NCBI GenBank assembly: GCA_024707145.1
Contig: JANQAI010000014.1
Location: forward strand, 1 to 64,000
Origin: Magnetospirillum sp.
Lineage (GTDB): Bacteria > Pseudomonadota > Alphaproteobacteria > Rhodospirillales > Magnetospirillaceae
Reading direction: 5' to 3'
Length of the DNA stretch: 64,000 nucleotides
Shown here: piece by piece, positions 56,001-64,000 of the stretch
Layout of the letters: the number at the start of each line of letters is the position of its first letter
Numbering within the stretch: the stretch's first letter is position 1
Notes under the pieces: generated by a model
Databases searched by the model: none
What the model was told of the DNA's origin: nothing
What the model saw: only the letters and a program-made list of their open reading frames with translations
Position numbers and translations under genes: made by a program

Positions 56001-57438
56001 ATGACTATCGCAGCCAATCCCAAGAGCGCCGCCCAGGCCGGTCAGGCGACCGGCGAGAACCAGGGCGGCCTGGCCCGTCTGGCCTATGCGTTCACCGCCT
56101 GGGCCGAGAAGTGGTTCCCCGACGCCTTCGTCTTCGTCGTGCTGGCGGTGATCGCCGTCGCCCTGGCCAACATGGCCACCGGCGCCTCGCCCCTGGCCGT
56201 CGCCAAGGGCTTCGGCACCGGCTTCTGGACCCTGATCCCCTTCACCATGCAGATGGCCATGGTGGCCATCACCGGCTACGTGGTCGCCACCTCGGGGCCG
56301 TGCTCCCGCCTGATCACCTGGCTGGCCAGCCTGCCCAGCAACGGCCGCACCGCCGTGGCCTGGGTCTCCGTCGTCAGCATGGCGGCCTCGTACTTCAACT
56401 GGGCGCTCAGCCTGGTCCTGGGCGGCCTGCTGGTCCGCGCCCTGGCCCGCCGCGTCGAACTGCGCATGGACTACCGCGCCGCCGGCGCCGCCGCCTATCT
56501 CGGCCTGGGCGCCACCTGGGCGCTGGGCCTCGAACTCGTCGGCGGCCATGCTGCAGGCCAACCCCGCCAGCCTGCCCAAGTCCATCTCGGACATCACCGG
56601 CGTCATCCCGCTGAGCCAGACCATCTTCCTGTGGCAGTCCTTCGTCATGGGCGGCCTGATCCTGCTGGCCTCGGTCATCATCGCCTATTACTCGGCGCCT
56701 GGGGAGGCCCATGCCCGCACCGCCCAGGACATGGGCTGCGACGTCAGCGAGGATAAGCACTCCGAGGAAAAGCAGACCCGTCCGGGCGAATGGTTCGAAT
56801 TCACCCCCGCCCTGCCCATCCTGATCGTGCTGCTGGCCGTCGGCTTCTGCTATGCCGAATTCAGCTCCAAGGGCTTCCTGCCGGTCATTTCCAGCCTGAA
56901 CACCTACAACTTCATCTTCCTGATGATCGGCCTGCTGCTGCACAAGAACATCCGCAGCTTCCTGCGCTCGGTCTCCAAGGCGGTGCCCACCACGGCCGGC
57001 GTGCTGATCCAGTTCCCGCTGTACGGCTCGATCGCCACCATGCTGACCGCAGTGCCCGGTGCGGACGGCGTGTCCATCTCGCACCACATCGCCAGCGTGT
57101 TCGTGTCCATCGCCAACGACCACACCTTCCCGGTGGTGATCGGCGTCTACTCCGCCATCCTGGGCTTCCTGGTCCCGTCGGGCGGCGGCAAGTGGATCAT
57201 CGAGGCGCCCTATGTGATGCAGGCCGCCGCCGACCTGAAGGCCCACATGGGCTGGGCGGTCCAGGTCTACAACGCGGCGGAAGCGCTGCCCAACCTGATC
57301 AACCCCTTCTGGATGCTGCCGCTGCTGGGCGTGCTGGGCCTGAAAGCCCGCGACATCGTCGGCTTCTGCTTCACCCAGCTGCTGTTCCACGCTCCTCTGG
57401 TCCTGTTCCTGCTGTGGGCGCTGGCTCTGACCCTGTAA
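56001..57438 (+). CDS. atoE: Short-chain fatty acid transporter AtoE (frameshift in given sequence)
   Basis: Inner membrane permease of 478 residues when corrected, with about ten to twelve membrane segments. It imports acetoacetate, butyrate or similar. Conserved parts: FTAWAEKWFPDAFVFVVLAV, SYFNWALSLVLGGLLVRAL, and VPSGGGKWIIEAPYVMQAA. The frame breaks at CTCGAAC (56528-56534); one base less restores SSAAMLQANPASLPKSISD. GGAG ribosome site before ATG 56001. Confidence 0.92.
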
Positions 57439-57499
57439 CAGCCATCCTCCAACGGAAAGGCCCCCGGACGGCGACGTCCTAACCATTCACCCAAGTGTG

Positions 57500-57529
57500 G
57501 AAGGCGTCTCGTGAAAGCGAGACGCCTTC
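57500..57529. repeat. Hairpin repeat with CTCGTGAAAG core (copy 2, left of vapBC)
   Basis: Twelve-pair stem GAAGGCGTCTCG/CGAGACGCCTTC with a TGAAAG loop, 62 bp after atoE. Thirty bases are identical to the copy at 58293-58322 on the other side of vapBC. No U-tract. Confidence 0.65.
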
Positions 57530-57578
57530 TGCCGTTGCGGGACGTGCATCCCCGTGCCTTTGGGCACCGCAAAGCGGT

Positions 57579-57624
57579 ATATCCCGCTGACATATCCGGG
57601 CTTGGATATACATTGAACATATCC
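57579..57624. promoter_or_regulatory. Putative VapBC operator
   Basis: Four hexamer boxes ATATCC (57579, 57592, 57619) and GGATAT (57604) precede vapB. The middle pair forms an inverted repeat ATATCC-N6-GGATAT. Closely spaced dyads are typical for autorepression by the VapB-VapC complex. Confidence 0.6.
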
Positions 57625-57641
57625 CGCCCACCGGAGGCGCC

Positions 57642-57833
57642 ATGACCCGCACCACCCTATTCCAGAGCAACCGTTCCCAGGCTGTTCGGCTGCCCAAGGA
57701 TGTCGCCTTCCCCGATGGCGTCCGTGAGGTCGCCATCCTCAAGGACGGCGCCCGTCGGGTGATCGTACCCGCCAACGCCGTCTGGGACGACTTCTTCCCG
57801 GCTTCCGGCGTGGACCTGCCCGACCGCGAATAG
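57642..57833 (+). CDS. vapB: Antitoxin VapB
   Basis: AbrB/SpoVT-fold antitoxin of 63 residues: TTLFQSNRSQAVRLPKDVAF is the typical swapped-hairpin DNA-binding part, and the acidic C-terminus (DDFFPASGVDLPDRE) would wrap the toxin. CGGAGG precedes ATG 57642. It is followed 32 bp later by vapC. Confidence 0.92.
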   Translation: MTRTTLFQSNRSQAVRLPKDVAFPDGVREVAILKDGARRVIVPANAVWDDFFPASGVDLPDRE

Positions 57834-57865
57834 CCACGGATGCAGGAGCGGGAAAGCTTCTGACT

Positions 57866-58279
57866 ATGCTGCGCTACATGCTCGACACCAACCTTTGCAT
57901 CCGTGTATTGCGTGACCGTCCGGCAGGTCTCCGCGAACGGTTCAATGCCGAAGCCGCATGCCTGTGCATTTCAACGGTTACCTTGGCTGAATTGCTGTAC
58001 GTCGCCGAAAGGTCGGCGCGCCCATCCCATGCCCGGCAAGAGGTCGAGGCCTTCGCCGCCCGGTTGGAGATTCTCGCATTCGGCCCCGAGGCCGCAGGCC
58101 ACTATGCCGAAATCCGCGCAGACCTGGAGCACAAGGGGCAAATGATTGGCCCCTATGACCTGATGATCGCTGGACATGCCCGCAGCCGGGGGCTGGTGGT
58201 GGTTACCGGCAACCTACGCGAATTCAATCGCGTCGCCGGGTTGCGGGCCGAGGACTGGCTCACGCCGCCGGCCACGTAG
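57866..58279 (+). CDS. vapC: Toxin VapC (PIN-domain ribonuclease)
   Basis: PIN-domain endoribonuclease of 137 residues. Acidic catalytic residues are in YMLDTNLCI, TLAELLYVAE and IGPYDLMIAGHA, and TGNLREFNRVAGL closes the domain. Members cleave tRNA or rRNA. GC content and codon use are lower than in the flanking ato genes, suggesting a transferred cassette. Confidence 0.93.
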   Translation: MLRYMLDTNLCIRVLRDRPAGLRERFNAEAACLCISTVTLAELLYVAERSARPSHARQEVEAFAARLEILAFGPEAAGHYAEIRADLEHKGQMIGPYDLMIAGHARSRGLVVVTGNLREFNRVAGLRAEDWLTPPAT

Positions 58280-58292
58280 CAGGACCACGGCA

Positions 58293-58322
58293 GAAGGCGT
58301 CTCGTGAAAGCGAGACGCCTTC
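58293..58322. repeat. Hairpin repeat with CTCGTGAAAG core (copy 3, right of vapBC)
   Basis: Identical in 30 bases to 57500-57529 and in the same loop orientation. The immediate flanks are swapped: CGGCAG here is the complement of CTGCCG beside copy 2. It lies between convergent vapC and ackA and may stop transcription from both. Confidence 0.65.
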
Positions 58323-58363
58323 CATACCTTAGGGGGTCTTTTCCATGGAGGAGGCAAAAGGGA

Positions 58364-59554
58364 TCAGCTGATCCCCAGGGTGGCGATGGTGTGGCGGGCG
58401 ATCATCAGGCTCCTCATTGGTGGGGATGACCAGCACGGGCACCACGCTCTCGCGGCTTTCGATGGCCTGGTCACCACGGGCATTGGCGTCGGCGTCCAAC
58501 CGGACCCCGATCCACGAGAGATTGCGGCACACCGCAGCGCGCACCGCGGCCGAATGCTCGCCGATTCCGGCGGTGAACACCAGCAGGTCCAGCCCCCCCA
58601 TGGAGGTGGCCAGAGCCACGACCTCCTTGGCCACCCGCAGGCAGAACAGGTCCACCGCTTCGGCGGCGCTCCGCTCGCCGCTTTCCTCGAGGATGCGCAT
58701 GTCGTTGGAAATGCCCGACAGGCCCAACAGGCCGGATTCGCGGTAGAGCAGGCGCTCCAGCGCTTCGGCGTCCATACCCTTCTCCCGCATCAGGTAGAGC
58801 AGGATGCCGGGATCGATGCTGCCCGGGCGGGTGCCCATGGGCACGCCGTCCAGGGTGGAAAAGCCCATGGTGGTGTCCTGGCTGTGCCCATGGTGCATGG
58901 CGCACAGGCTGGCGCCGTTGCCCAGGTGGGCCACCACCACGCGGGCCCGCGCGAGCTCGGGGGCGAGCCGGGCCAGGGCATGGCCGATATATTCGTAGGA
59001 CAGGCCATGGAAGCCATAGCGGCGGATGCCCTGGTCCATCAGCTTGCGGGGCAGGCCATAGGCCTGCGACCGCCAGGGCTGGGTGCGATGGAAGGCGGTA
59101 TCGAAGCAGGCCACCTGCGGCAGCCCCGGATTGACGGATTGCAGCGCGCGCACGGCCAGGATGTTGTGGGGCTGGTGCAGCGGCGCCAACGGCACCACCG
59201 CCTCCAGGCTCGGCGATCACCTGGGGAGTGAGCCGCACCGGCGCCCAGAACTTCTCGCCGCCATGGACCACGCGGTGGCCGGCGGCGGCCAGCCTGGTGC
59301 CGGGCAATTGAGCCTCCAGCCAGTCCAGCACCATGCGCAGCAATTGCGCCCGGTCGGAGCCGTCAGGCCATTCCTGCTCGGCGATGCGCTCGTCCTGGGC
59401 GTTCTTCGCCACGAAGCTGGGGGGCGGTGCCGATGCCGGCGATCTGGCCGTTGACCGCCAGTTCCGGCTCGCCGCCGCGGCGATGGGTAAAGACCGAGAA
59501 TTTCAGGCTGGATGAGCCGGCATTGACGACCAGGACGGATCGGGATTCGCTCAT
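58364..59554 (-). CDS. ackA: Acetate kinase AckA (three frameshifts in given sequence)
   Basis: ATP:acetate (propionate/butyrate) phosphotransferase, 395 residues when corrected. It begins VLVVNAGSSSLKFSVF and shows VVHGGEKF, CFDTAFH, RRYGFHGLSYEYI, VAHLGNGASLCA, FTAGIGEHSAAVR and NEELMIARHT. Frames break at six G (59419-59424), CAGGCTC (59205-59211) and CAGGCTC (58406-58412); removing one base at each gives an exact codon multiple and the normal C-terminus. It is downstream of atoB on the same strand; no pta gene is in view. Confidence 0.92.
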
Positions 59555-59611
59555 GGGGATCTCCTTGGCGGGTGGAGGCGGCGGGCCGGCGGCCCACCGC
59601 CTCCGGATCTC

Positions 59612-60787
59612 TCACCGTTCGACGCAGAGGGCGATGCCCATGCCGCCGCCGATGCACAGGGTGGCGAGCCCCTTGCGGGCGCCACGCCGGCCCATCTCAT
59701 GCAGCAGGGTCACCAGGACGCGGGCGCCCGAGGCGCCGATGGGATGGCCGAGCGCGATGGCGCCGCCATTGACGTTGACCTTGGCGGTGTCCCATTCCAT
59801 GTCGCGGTTGACGGCGATGGCCTGGGCGGCGAAGGCCTCGTTGGCCTCGACCAGATCCAGATCGGCCACCGACCAGCCGGCCTTCTTCAGCGCCAAACGG
59901 CTGGCGGGAATGGGGCCGGCCCCCATGATCTCGGCATCCACCCCGGCGGTCGCCCAGGCGGCGATGCGGGCCAGCGGCGCGATGCCGCGCCGGGAGGCCT
60001 CGGCGGCGGTCATCAGTACCAGGGCGGCGGCGCCGTCGTTGATGCCCGAAGCATTGCCCGCCGTCACCGTGCCATCCTTGCGGAAAGCGGGCTTCAGCTT
60101 GGCCAGGAATTCGGCGGTGGTGCCGAAACGGGGATATTCGTCGGCCTCCACCACCACGTCGCCCTTGCGGCCGGGCACGGTGATGGGAACGATCTCGTCC
60201 TTGAGCCGGCCCGCGGTGATGGCGGCCTCGGCCTTCTGCTGCGAAGTGGCGGCGAAGGCATCCTGCTCCTCGCGGGTGATGCCCCAGCGCGAGGCCACGT
60301 TCTCGGCGGTGACGCCCATGTGATAGCCGTGGAAGGCATCGATCAGGCCGTCGCGCAGCATGGTGTCCTGCAGTTCCAGGCCGCCCATCTTGGCACCGGT
60401 GCGCAACATGGCGGCATGGGGCGACAGGCTCATGCTCTCCTGGCCACCGACCACCATGATCTCGGCATCACCCATGCAGATGGCCTGATAGCCCAGGGCG
60501 ACGCTGCGCAGGCCGGACCCGCAGAGCTGGTTGATGCAGAACGCCGTCTTTTCGGCGGGAATGCCGGCGGCGATGGCCGCCTGCCGGGCCGGGTTCTGGC
60601 CCTGGGCGGCGGTCAGGATCTGGCCCAGAATCACCTCCGACACCTCGTCGGGGGCGGTCTTCGCCCGGGTCAGCGCCTCGCGGACCACCGCCGCCCCCAG
60701 CACGTGGGCCGGCAAGGGGCTCAGGCTGCCCATGAAACTGCCGATCGGGCTGCGCACAGCCGAAGCGATCACGATCTCTGGCATCAT
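59612..60787 (-). CDS. atoB: Acetyl-CoA acetyltransferase (thiolase) AtoB
   Basis: Thiolase of 392 residues that splits acetoacetyl-CoA into two acetyl-CoA. Catalytic Cys in INQLCGSGLRSV, His in GHPIGASGAR and second Cys in ATLCIGGGMG. ATG 60787 follows AGGAG by six bases. It lies between the 84-residue gene and ackA in one minus-strand operon driven by the sigma-54 promoter at 61246-61232. Confidence 0.95.
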   Translation of the reverse strand: MMPEIVIASAVRSPIGSFMGSLSPLPAHVLGAAVVREALTRAKTAPDEVSEVILGQILTAAQGQNPARQAAIAAGIPAEKTAFCINQLCGSGLRSVALGYQAICMGDAEIMVVGGQESMSLSPHAAMLRTGAKMGGLELQDTMLRDGLIDAFHGYHMGVTAENVASRWGITREEQDAFAATSQQKAEAAITAGRLKDEIVPITVPGRKGDVVVEADEYPRFGTTAEFLAKLKPAFRKDGTVTAGNASGINDGAAALVLMTAAEASRRGIAPLARIAAWATAGVDAEIMGAGPIPASRLALKKAGWSVADLDLVEANEAFAAQAIAVNRDMEWDTAKVNVNGGAIALGHPIGASGARVLVTLLHEMGRRGARKGLATLCIGGGMGIALCVER

Positions 60788-60812
60788 CTTGCACTCCTGT
60801 TGGGCGGTCGGG

Positions 60813-61067
60813 TCAGGCCGCGTTGTCCGTGCATGGCGCGGCGACGACCGAACGGACCTCGCCACGGCCCTGGGCATGGATCTTGTTCACTGCATTGAAA
60901 GCCCTGAGGCGCGAACCGCTGACATGGGTCAGCCGCTGCGCCGCCTGCCGGGCCAGGTCCTCGGCAGCCGTGCGGCCGTCGGCCGGCACGCCGTCGGGAA
61001 AGGACACGGCGATGCACAAGGTGACGGGGACTTCGATCACGAGAACATTGGAAGGGTTGGAAGACAT
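60813..61067 (-). CDS. 84-residue protein of unknown function, first gene of atoB operon
   Basis: Starts MSSNPSNVLVIEVPVTLCIA at ATG 61067 with GGAGCC upstream and ends VRSVVAAPCTDNAA. Not recognised. The pattern suggests a small alpha/beta protein: a hydrophobic strand, then a helix with DLARQAAQRLTHV. It is the first reading frame behind the enhancer/sigma-54 region and precedes atoB by 25 bp, so it should be made whenever the ato regulon is on. Confidence 0.6.
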   Translation of the reverse strand: MSSNPSNVLVIEVPVTLCIAVSFPDGVPADGRTAAEDLARQAAQRLTHVSGSRLRAFNAVNKIHAQGRGEVRSVVAAPCTDNAA

Positions 61068-61231
61068 GACGGTAGGCTCCGTAGAAAGACGGAATGCCCG
61101 TCCGCGAGCCTTGGTGGGGCGCGGGAAGGCGCGCGGACGGGCTCCGGCCAGCCGATGACGGCTGGCAACAGGGGCGCCGGGACCGCTCAGGACACCCCCG
61201 GCACCGTGCGAATCAACGCACCCAGTGCAAT

Positions 61232-61246
61232 ACAAGACCCGTGCCA
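61232..61246 (-). promoter_or_regulatory. Sigma-54 promoter of the unknown-atoB-ackA operon
   Basis: On the minus strand TGGCAC-GGGTC-TTGT. The -24 half is exact and the -12 half has GT instead of GC. It lies 165 bp before the 84-residue gene and about 86 bp from the TGCGCA array at 61332. Confidence 0.65.
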
Positions 61247-61331
61247 TCGGGGTTTGGACGGACCGGAAGCCGGAACCCTTGGAAATGCCGCCTCGCAGCG
61301 TCATCCGGGGGGCATTCCTTCATCCGTCGGG

Positions 61332-61368
61332 CGCGCAAGTCTTTGCGCATTGCGCACACCGTTGCGCG
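61332..61368. promoter_or_regulatory. Four-box TGCGCA enhancer (copy 3, before atoB operon)
   Basis: Boxes at 61332 (CGCGCA), 61344 (TGCGCA), 61351 (TGCGCA) and 61363 (TGCGCG), spaced 12, 7 and 12 bp exactly as in the other two arrays. The two inner boxes are exact, the outer ones have one mismatch each. Confidence 0.72.
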
Positions 61369-61428
61369 GTGCCGCCGCATACGGGAAGAGGGCCGGTCGC
61401 CCCGGCGGTCATTCCACGGCAACCGCCC

Positions 61429-63135
61429 TTACAATCCCGCCAGTTGCGGCGCCGCCGGAGTGCCGGCCCAGACCTGGCGGAAGGCGCGCTCGCTGTCCTG
61501 GGCCGCGGCCTCGTCGCCCTGGGCCCACTGCGCCTGGGCCAGCCCCCACAGCGCCCAGCCGTTGTTGGGCGTCCTCGCCAGCGCCTCGCGGAACACCGCC
61601 TCGGCACCCTTGGCGTCGCCCGCCTGCATCAGGCTGGCACCCAGGGACTGGCGCACCGGGTAGTACCACCATGGCGGCTCCATGTAGGTCAGCCGGTCCT
61701 CCAGGACCACCGCCTGGCGGAAATGAGCGGCGGCGCGCTGGTGATCGCCCGCCCCTTGGGCGGCGCGCCCTTGCAGCACCTCCACCGCCAGCGCCAGCAC
61801 GTCTGCCGCCGGCACGCCCTGGGCGGTCAGGTCGGCGATATCCGGCTGCCGGGCGAGGTCGCGGATGGCGGCGATCTCGGCCTCGTTGCCGGCCCCCTGC
61901 CGGGCCAGGGCGGTGCCGCGCGCGTAATGCCACAGCGCCCTGACATAGGGCAGCCCGTCGCCCGGATCGGGCAGCGCGAGGATGGTCTCGGGCGCGCTGA
62001 ACTGGGCATGGGTGAAATAGGGCGCCGCCTTGATGGGCTGGGCCCAGGGAATGGCGCGGGCGCTTTCCTCGCTCACCGTGGCGGCCAGCTTGTCCGCCGC
62101 GGCGATGGCGGTGGCGCCGTCGCCGCTCATCTGGGCGGTGGCCAGCAGGAAATGGATGTTGTGGGGGTAATAGCCGTCGCGGTAGATGCCGGGCGCCGCC
62201 CCGGCGGTGGCGAAATAGGCCTCGTCCGCCCGCACCGCCTGGCGATTGGCCTCCAGCGAGTCCTTCCACAGGCCGACGCGGTAGTAGATGTGGCTGGGCA
62301 TGTGGACGATGTGGCCGGCGGCCGGCATCTGGGCCGCCAGCCGGCGGGCGCCGGGCAGGGCGCGCTCGGGCGTGGCCGAGGCCTCGACGGCGTGGATGTA
62401 GAGATGGATGGCGCCGGGATGCTCCGGGTCGGCGGCCAGGACCTTTTCCAGCAGGGCCACCGTTTCGCCGTGCCGTCCCTTGGGGCTGACCCGGTCGTCC
62501 TGCCAATAGTCCCAGGGCTGCGCGTCCATCAGCGCCTCGGCCGCCAGCACTTGGAGGTCGTGATCCTCGGGATGGCGGCGCGCCACCTGGACCATGGCCT
62601 CGCCATAGGCGGCATCCAGCGCGGCGCGCTCGGCCTGGGGATCGGCGCTATAGCGCGCCCTGGCCGCCTGGATCAGGTCGCGCTCCCTGGCCGAGGCCTT
62701 GCCCGCCAGCCGTTCCGCCCGGTGCAGCGCCGCCAGGGCGGCGGGGTTGTCGGCGGGGGCCATGGGCTTGTTGATGTTGGGCCCCAGCACGATGGCCTCA
62801 CCCCAGGCGCACAGGGCGCAGCCGGGATCGAGCCGCTGCGCCTCGACGAAGGCCCGCCGGGCCTCGGCGTGATTGAAGGCGTAGGCCCAGCGCAGACCCT
62901 GGTCGAAATAGGCCTGGGCCTGGGGGCTGGCCGTGGTAATGGCGAACGAGCGCAGGCCCAGCCCCTGGAACAGCGGCGGCGGACCCGCCGTGGCGGGCGT
63001 CGCGCTTGGCGTCCCCACCCGGCAATGAGGGCCGGCGGGCAGTTGGCCGTACGGCCCCAACTCGTCCTTGCGCGCTTCGGCCGAGGCGCCGGCCAGCGAC
63101 AGGCCAAGCAGCACGGGGACAAGGATGCGGGCCAT
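61429..63135 (-). CDS. Secreted TPR-repeat protein
   Basis: A 568-residue protein with signal peptide (ARILVPVLLGLSLAGASAEA) and many tetratricopeptide-like repeats (AYFDQGLRWAYAFNHAEARR, ALWGLAQAQWAQGDEAAAQD). It has the HMPSHIYYRVGLW segment and Trp/Tyr-rich motifs (EPPWWYYPVR) seen in a family of large periplasmic TPR proteins of unknown role. GGAGGTG precedes ATG 63135. It does not appear to belong to the ato operon, since the enhancer lies between. Confidence 0.8.
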   Translation of the reverse strand: MARILVPVLLGLSLAGASAEARKDELGPYGQLPAGPHCRVGTPSATPATAGPPPLFQGLGLRSFAITTASPQAQAYFDQGLRWAYAFNHAEARRAFVEAQRLDPGCALCAWGEAIVLGPNINKPMAPADNPAALAALHRAERLAGKASARERDLIQAARARYSADPQAERAALDAAYGEAMVQVARRHPEDHDLQVLAAEALMDAQPWDYWQDDRVSPKGRHGETVALLEKVLAADPEHPGAIHLYIHAVEASATPERALPGARRLAAQMPAAGHIVHMPSHIYYRVGLWKDSLEANRQAVRADEAYFATAGAAPGIYRDGYYPHNIHFLLATAQMSGDGATAIAAADKLAATVSEESARAIPWAQPIKAAPYFTHAQFSAPETILALPDPGDGLPYVRALWHYARGTALARQGAGNEAEIAAIRDLARQPDIADLTAQGVPAADVLALAVEVLQGRAAQGAGDHQRAAAHFRQAVVLEDRLTYMEPPWWYYPVRQSLGASLMQAGDAKGAEAVFREALARTPNNGWALWGLAQAQWAQGDEAAAQDSERAFRQVWAGTPAAPQLAGL

Positions 63136-63538
63136 CGGCACCTCCATGAGCGGGATGGCACGGGCGGGATGGAAGGACGACAGCCGGGGGACGGGATGGT
63201 TGCCGCCTCCTCCGCGAGAGTGGAAGCCCCCCCAACCGGCGGCTCCATTCAAATCGCCAAGGTTGAGATTTCGAACCACTCCAACCTGGCACCGCCTTCC
63301 TCCGCGCCCCTCGCCATGCCCCGTGGCGAAAAGGTTAACAACCTACCCTCGTTCTGTGCGTATCGGCCCCGTGAACTTAGCGGATCTCGCCGTCAACACC
63401 GCAGAAGAGGTAGGCCTCCTCCTTTTTCGTACTTCATGAAACACGAATGGAGGAATTGACCCCAAATTGTGCGGGGAATAGCCTTTTTGACGTAACAGGA
63501 ACGACATTCGGCGTACCTCTTCCAGAGAGGAGGATTCC
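63136..63538. other. Divergent intergenic region without recognised gene
   Basis: About 400 bp between the TPR gene and the GntR gene. Nothing protein-like is seen on either strand. The last part is a purine-rich ribosome site (AGAGAGGAGG) for the GntR gene; no dyad stands out. Confidence 0.5.
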
Positions 63539-64000
63539 GTGACCCTTCAGCGCATTAACCTGGGATTGCAGGCATATGAAGAGCTGAAGGCGATGATCCT
63601 GGATCGTCGCTTCCCCCCGGGGCGCGCATCAATGTCGAGCAGATCGCCAAGGAATTGGGGGTCAGCCGCACGCCCGTCTGGGAGGCGGTGGCCCACCTGG
63701 CCCGCGAGGGCCTGGTAACCAACCAGCCCCACCGCGGCGTCTACGTGGCGGTGTTGTCGGGCCAGGATATCCTCGACCTGTACGCCGTGCGCGAGGTCAC
63801 CGAGGCCCTGGCCGCCCGGTTGGCCGCCGGCCGCATGGACGAGGACGCCTTCGCGCGCATGGCCACCAACCTGGAGCGGCAGAGCGTCGCGCTGGCCCAG
63901 GACGACCAGGCGGCCTATTCGGCCCTGGACGCCGAGTTCCACACCCTCATCTGCGACCATTGCGGCAACCGCCCCCTGCAGGAGGTGCTGCGCTCCATCC
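63539..64000 (+). CDS. GntR-family regulator, FadR/FCD type (frameshift, 3' end cut by window edge)
   Basis: Starts at GTG 63539 with GGAGG six bases upstream: VTLQRINLGLQAYEELKAMIL, then winged helix (EQIAKELGVSRTPVWEAVAHL) and the beginning of an FCD ligand domain (DLYAVREVTEALAARLAAG, EFHTLICDHCGNRPL). The frame breaks in CCCCCCGGGG (63613-63622), where one base seems to be missing (expected RFPPGARINVEQIA). FCD domains bind small acids such as lactate or glycolate; the target here is unknown. Confidence 0.85.

Noticed and set aside
57500..57529. Hairpin after atoE as a simple Rho-independent terminator
   Set aside because: It lacks a U-tract and is repeated exactly on the far side of vapBC, so it is listed as a repeat.
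58364..59554. ackA as a pseudogene
   Set aside because: Three single-base insertions, all in the two error contexts, and otherwise intact catalytic motifs; a decayed gene would also show substitutions and stops.
61225..63459. Long plus-strand open frame (744 codons) opposite the secreted TPR gene
   Set aside because: Composition is Gly/Arg/His/Gln-rich without domains, typical of antisense frames in GC-rich DNA; the minus strand holds a signal peptide, TPR repeats and a ribosome site.

Overview
The window is GC-rich DNA from what is most likely an alphaproteobacterium of the Rhodospirillales (Magnetospirillum-like). I infer this from an acr3/tandem-arsC arsenic operon, the trxB-lsrB gene pair, sCache chemoreceptors, NnrU and palindromic intergenic repeats; no marker gene fixes the genus. 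I saw no tRNA, rRNA, CRISPR array or insertion sequence.

Layout. 1-5423: arsenic resistance on the minus strand (arsR, two arsC, acr3, a PstS-like binding protein, arsD, arsA cut by the window edge). 5640-7075: a lone receiver protein and two divergent XRE regulators around a perfect palindrome. 7417-11279: yjdM, purT, a Spx-like protein and a LysR/NmrA-like pair. 11329-17346: an RND efflux operon with an SDR gene and a divergent TetR regulator. 17348-26014: small proteins, PilZ, hemerythrin, a peptidoglycan-binding lipoprotein, aminopeptidase P, an RlmJ-like protein, a tRNA-editing deacylase and a chemoreceptor. 26321-35479: 5-oxoprolinase, TPR and pentapeptide proteins, a GGDEF/exonuclease/HNH run and an anion transporter. 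35567-48544: housekeeping genes (UvrD-type helicase, prmA, ABC-F, ampD, tusA, Lrp) and a redox group (peroxiredoxin, trxB, lsrB-like).

The most coherent system is 48931-61368, an acetoacetate/short-chain fatty acid module: sCache chemoreceptor, AtoS-AtoC two-component pair, atoD-atoA-atoE, and on the other strand an 84-residue unknown protein, the thiolase atoB and ackA. Three intergenic regions (before the chemoreceptor, before atoD, before the unknown-atoB-ackA operon) carry the same 37-bp array of four TGCGCA boxes at fixed 12/7/12-bp spacing. Each lies 95-130 bp upstream of a sigma-54 -24/-12 promoter. This predicts one AtoC/sigma-54 regulon that couples movement toward short acids with their uptake and CoA activation. 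A vapBC cassette bracketed by identical 30-bp hairpin repeats sits inside the locus.

Sequence quality. Thirteen genes carry at least one single-base frameshift, 16 sites in all. Nine sites are the same event: GAGCTG (or its complement) reads as GAGCCTG, once as GAGTCTG. Four more lie in G/C homopolymers. Because many are housekeeping genes, I treat these as a systematic read error, perhaps from a modified base, and annotate the genes as intact in the cell.
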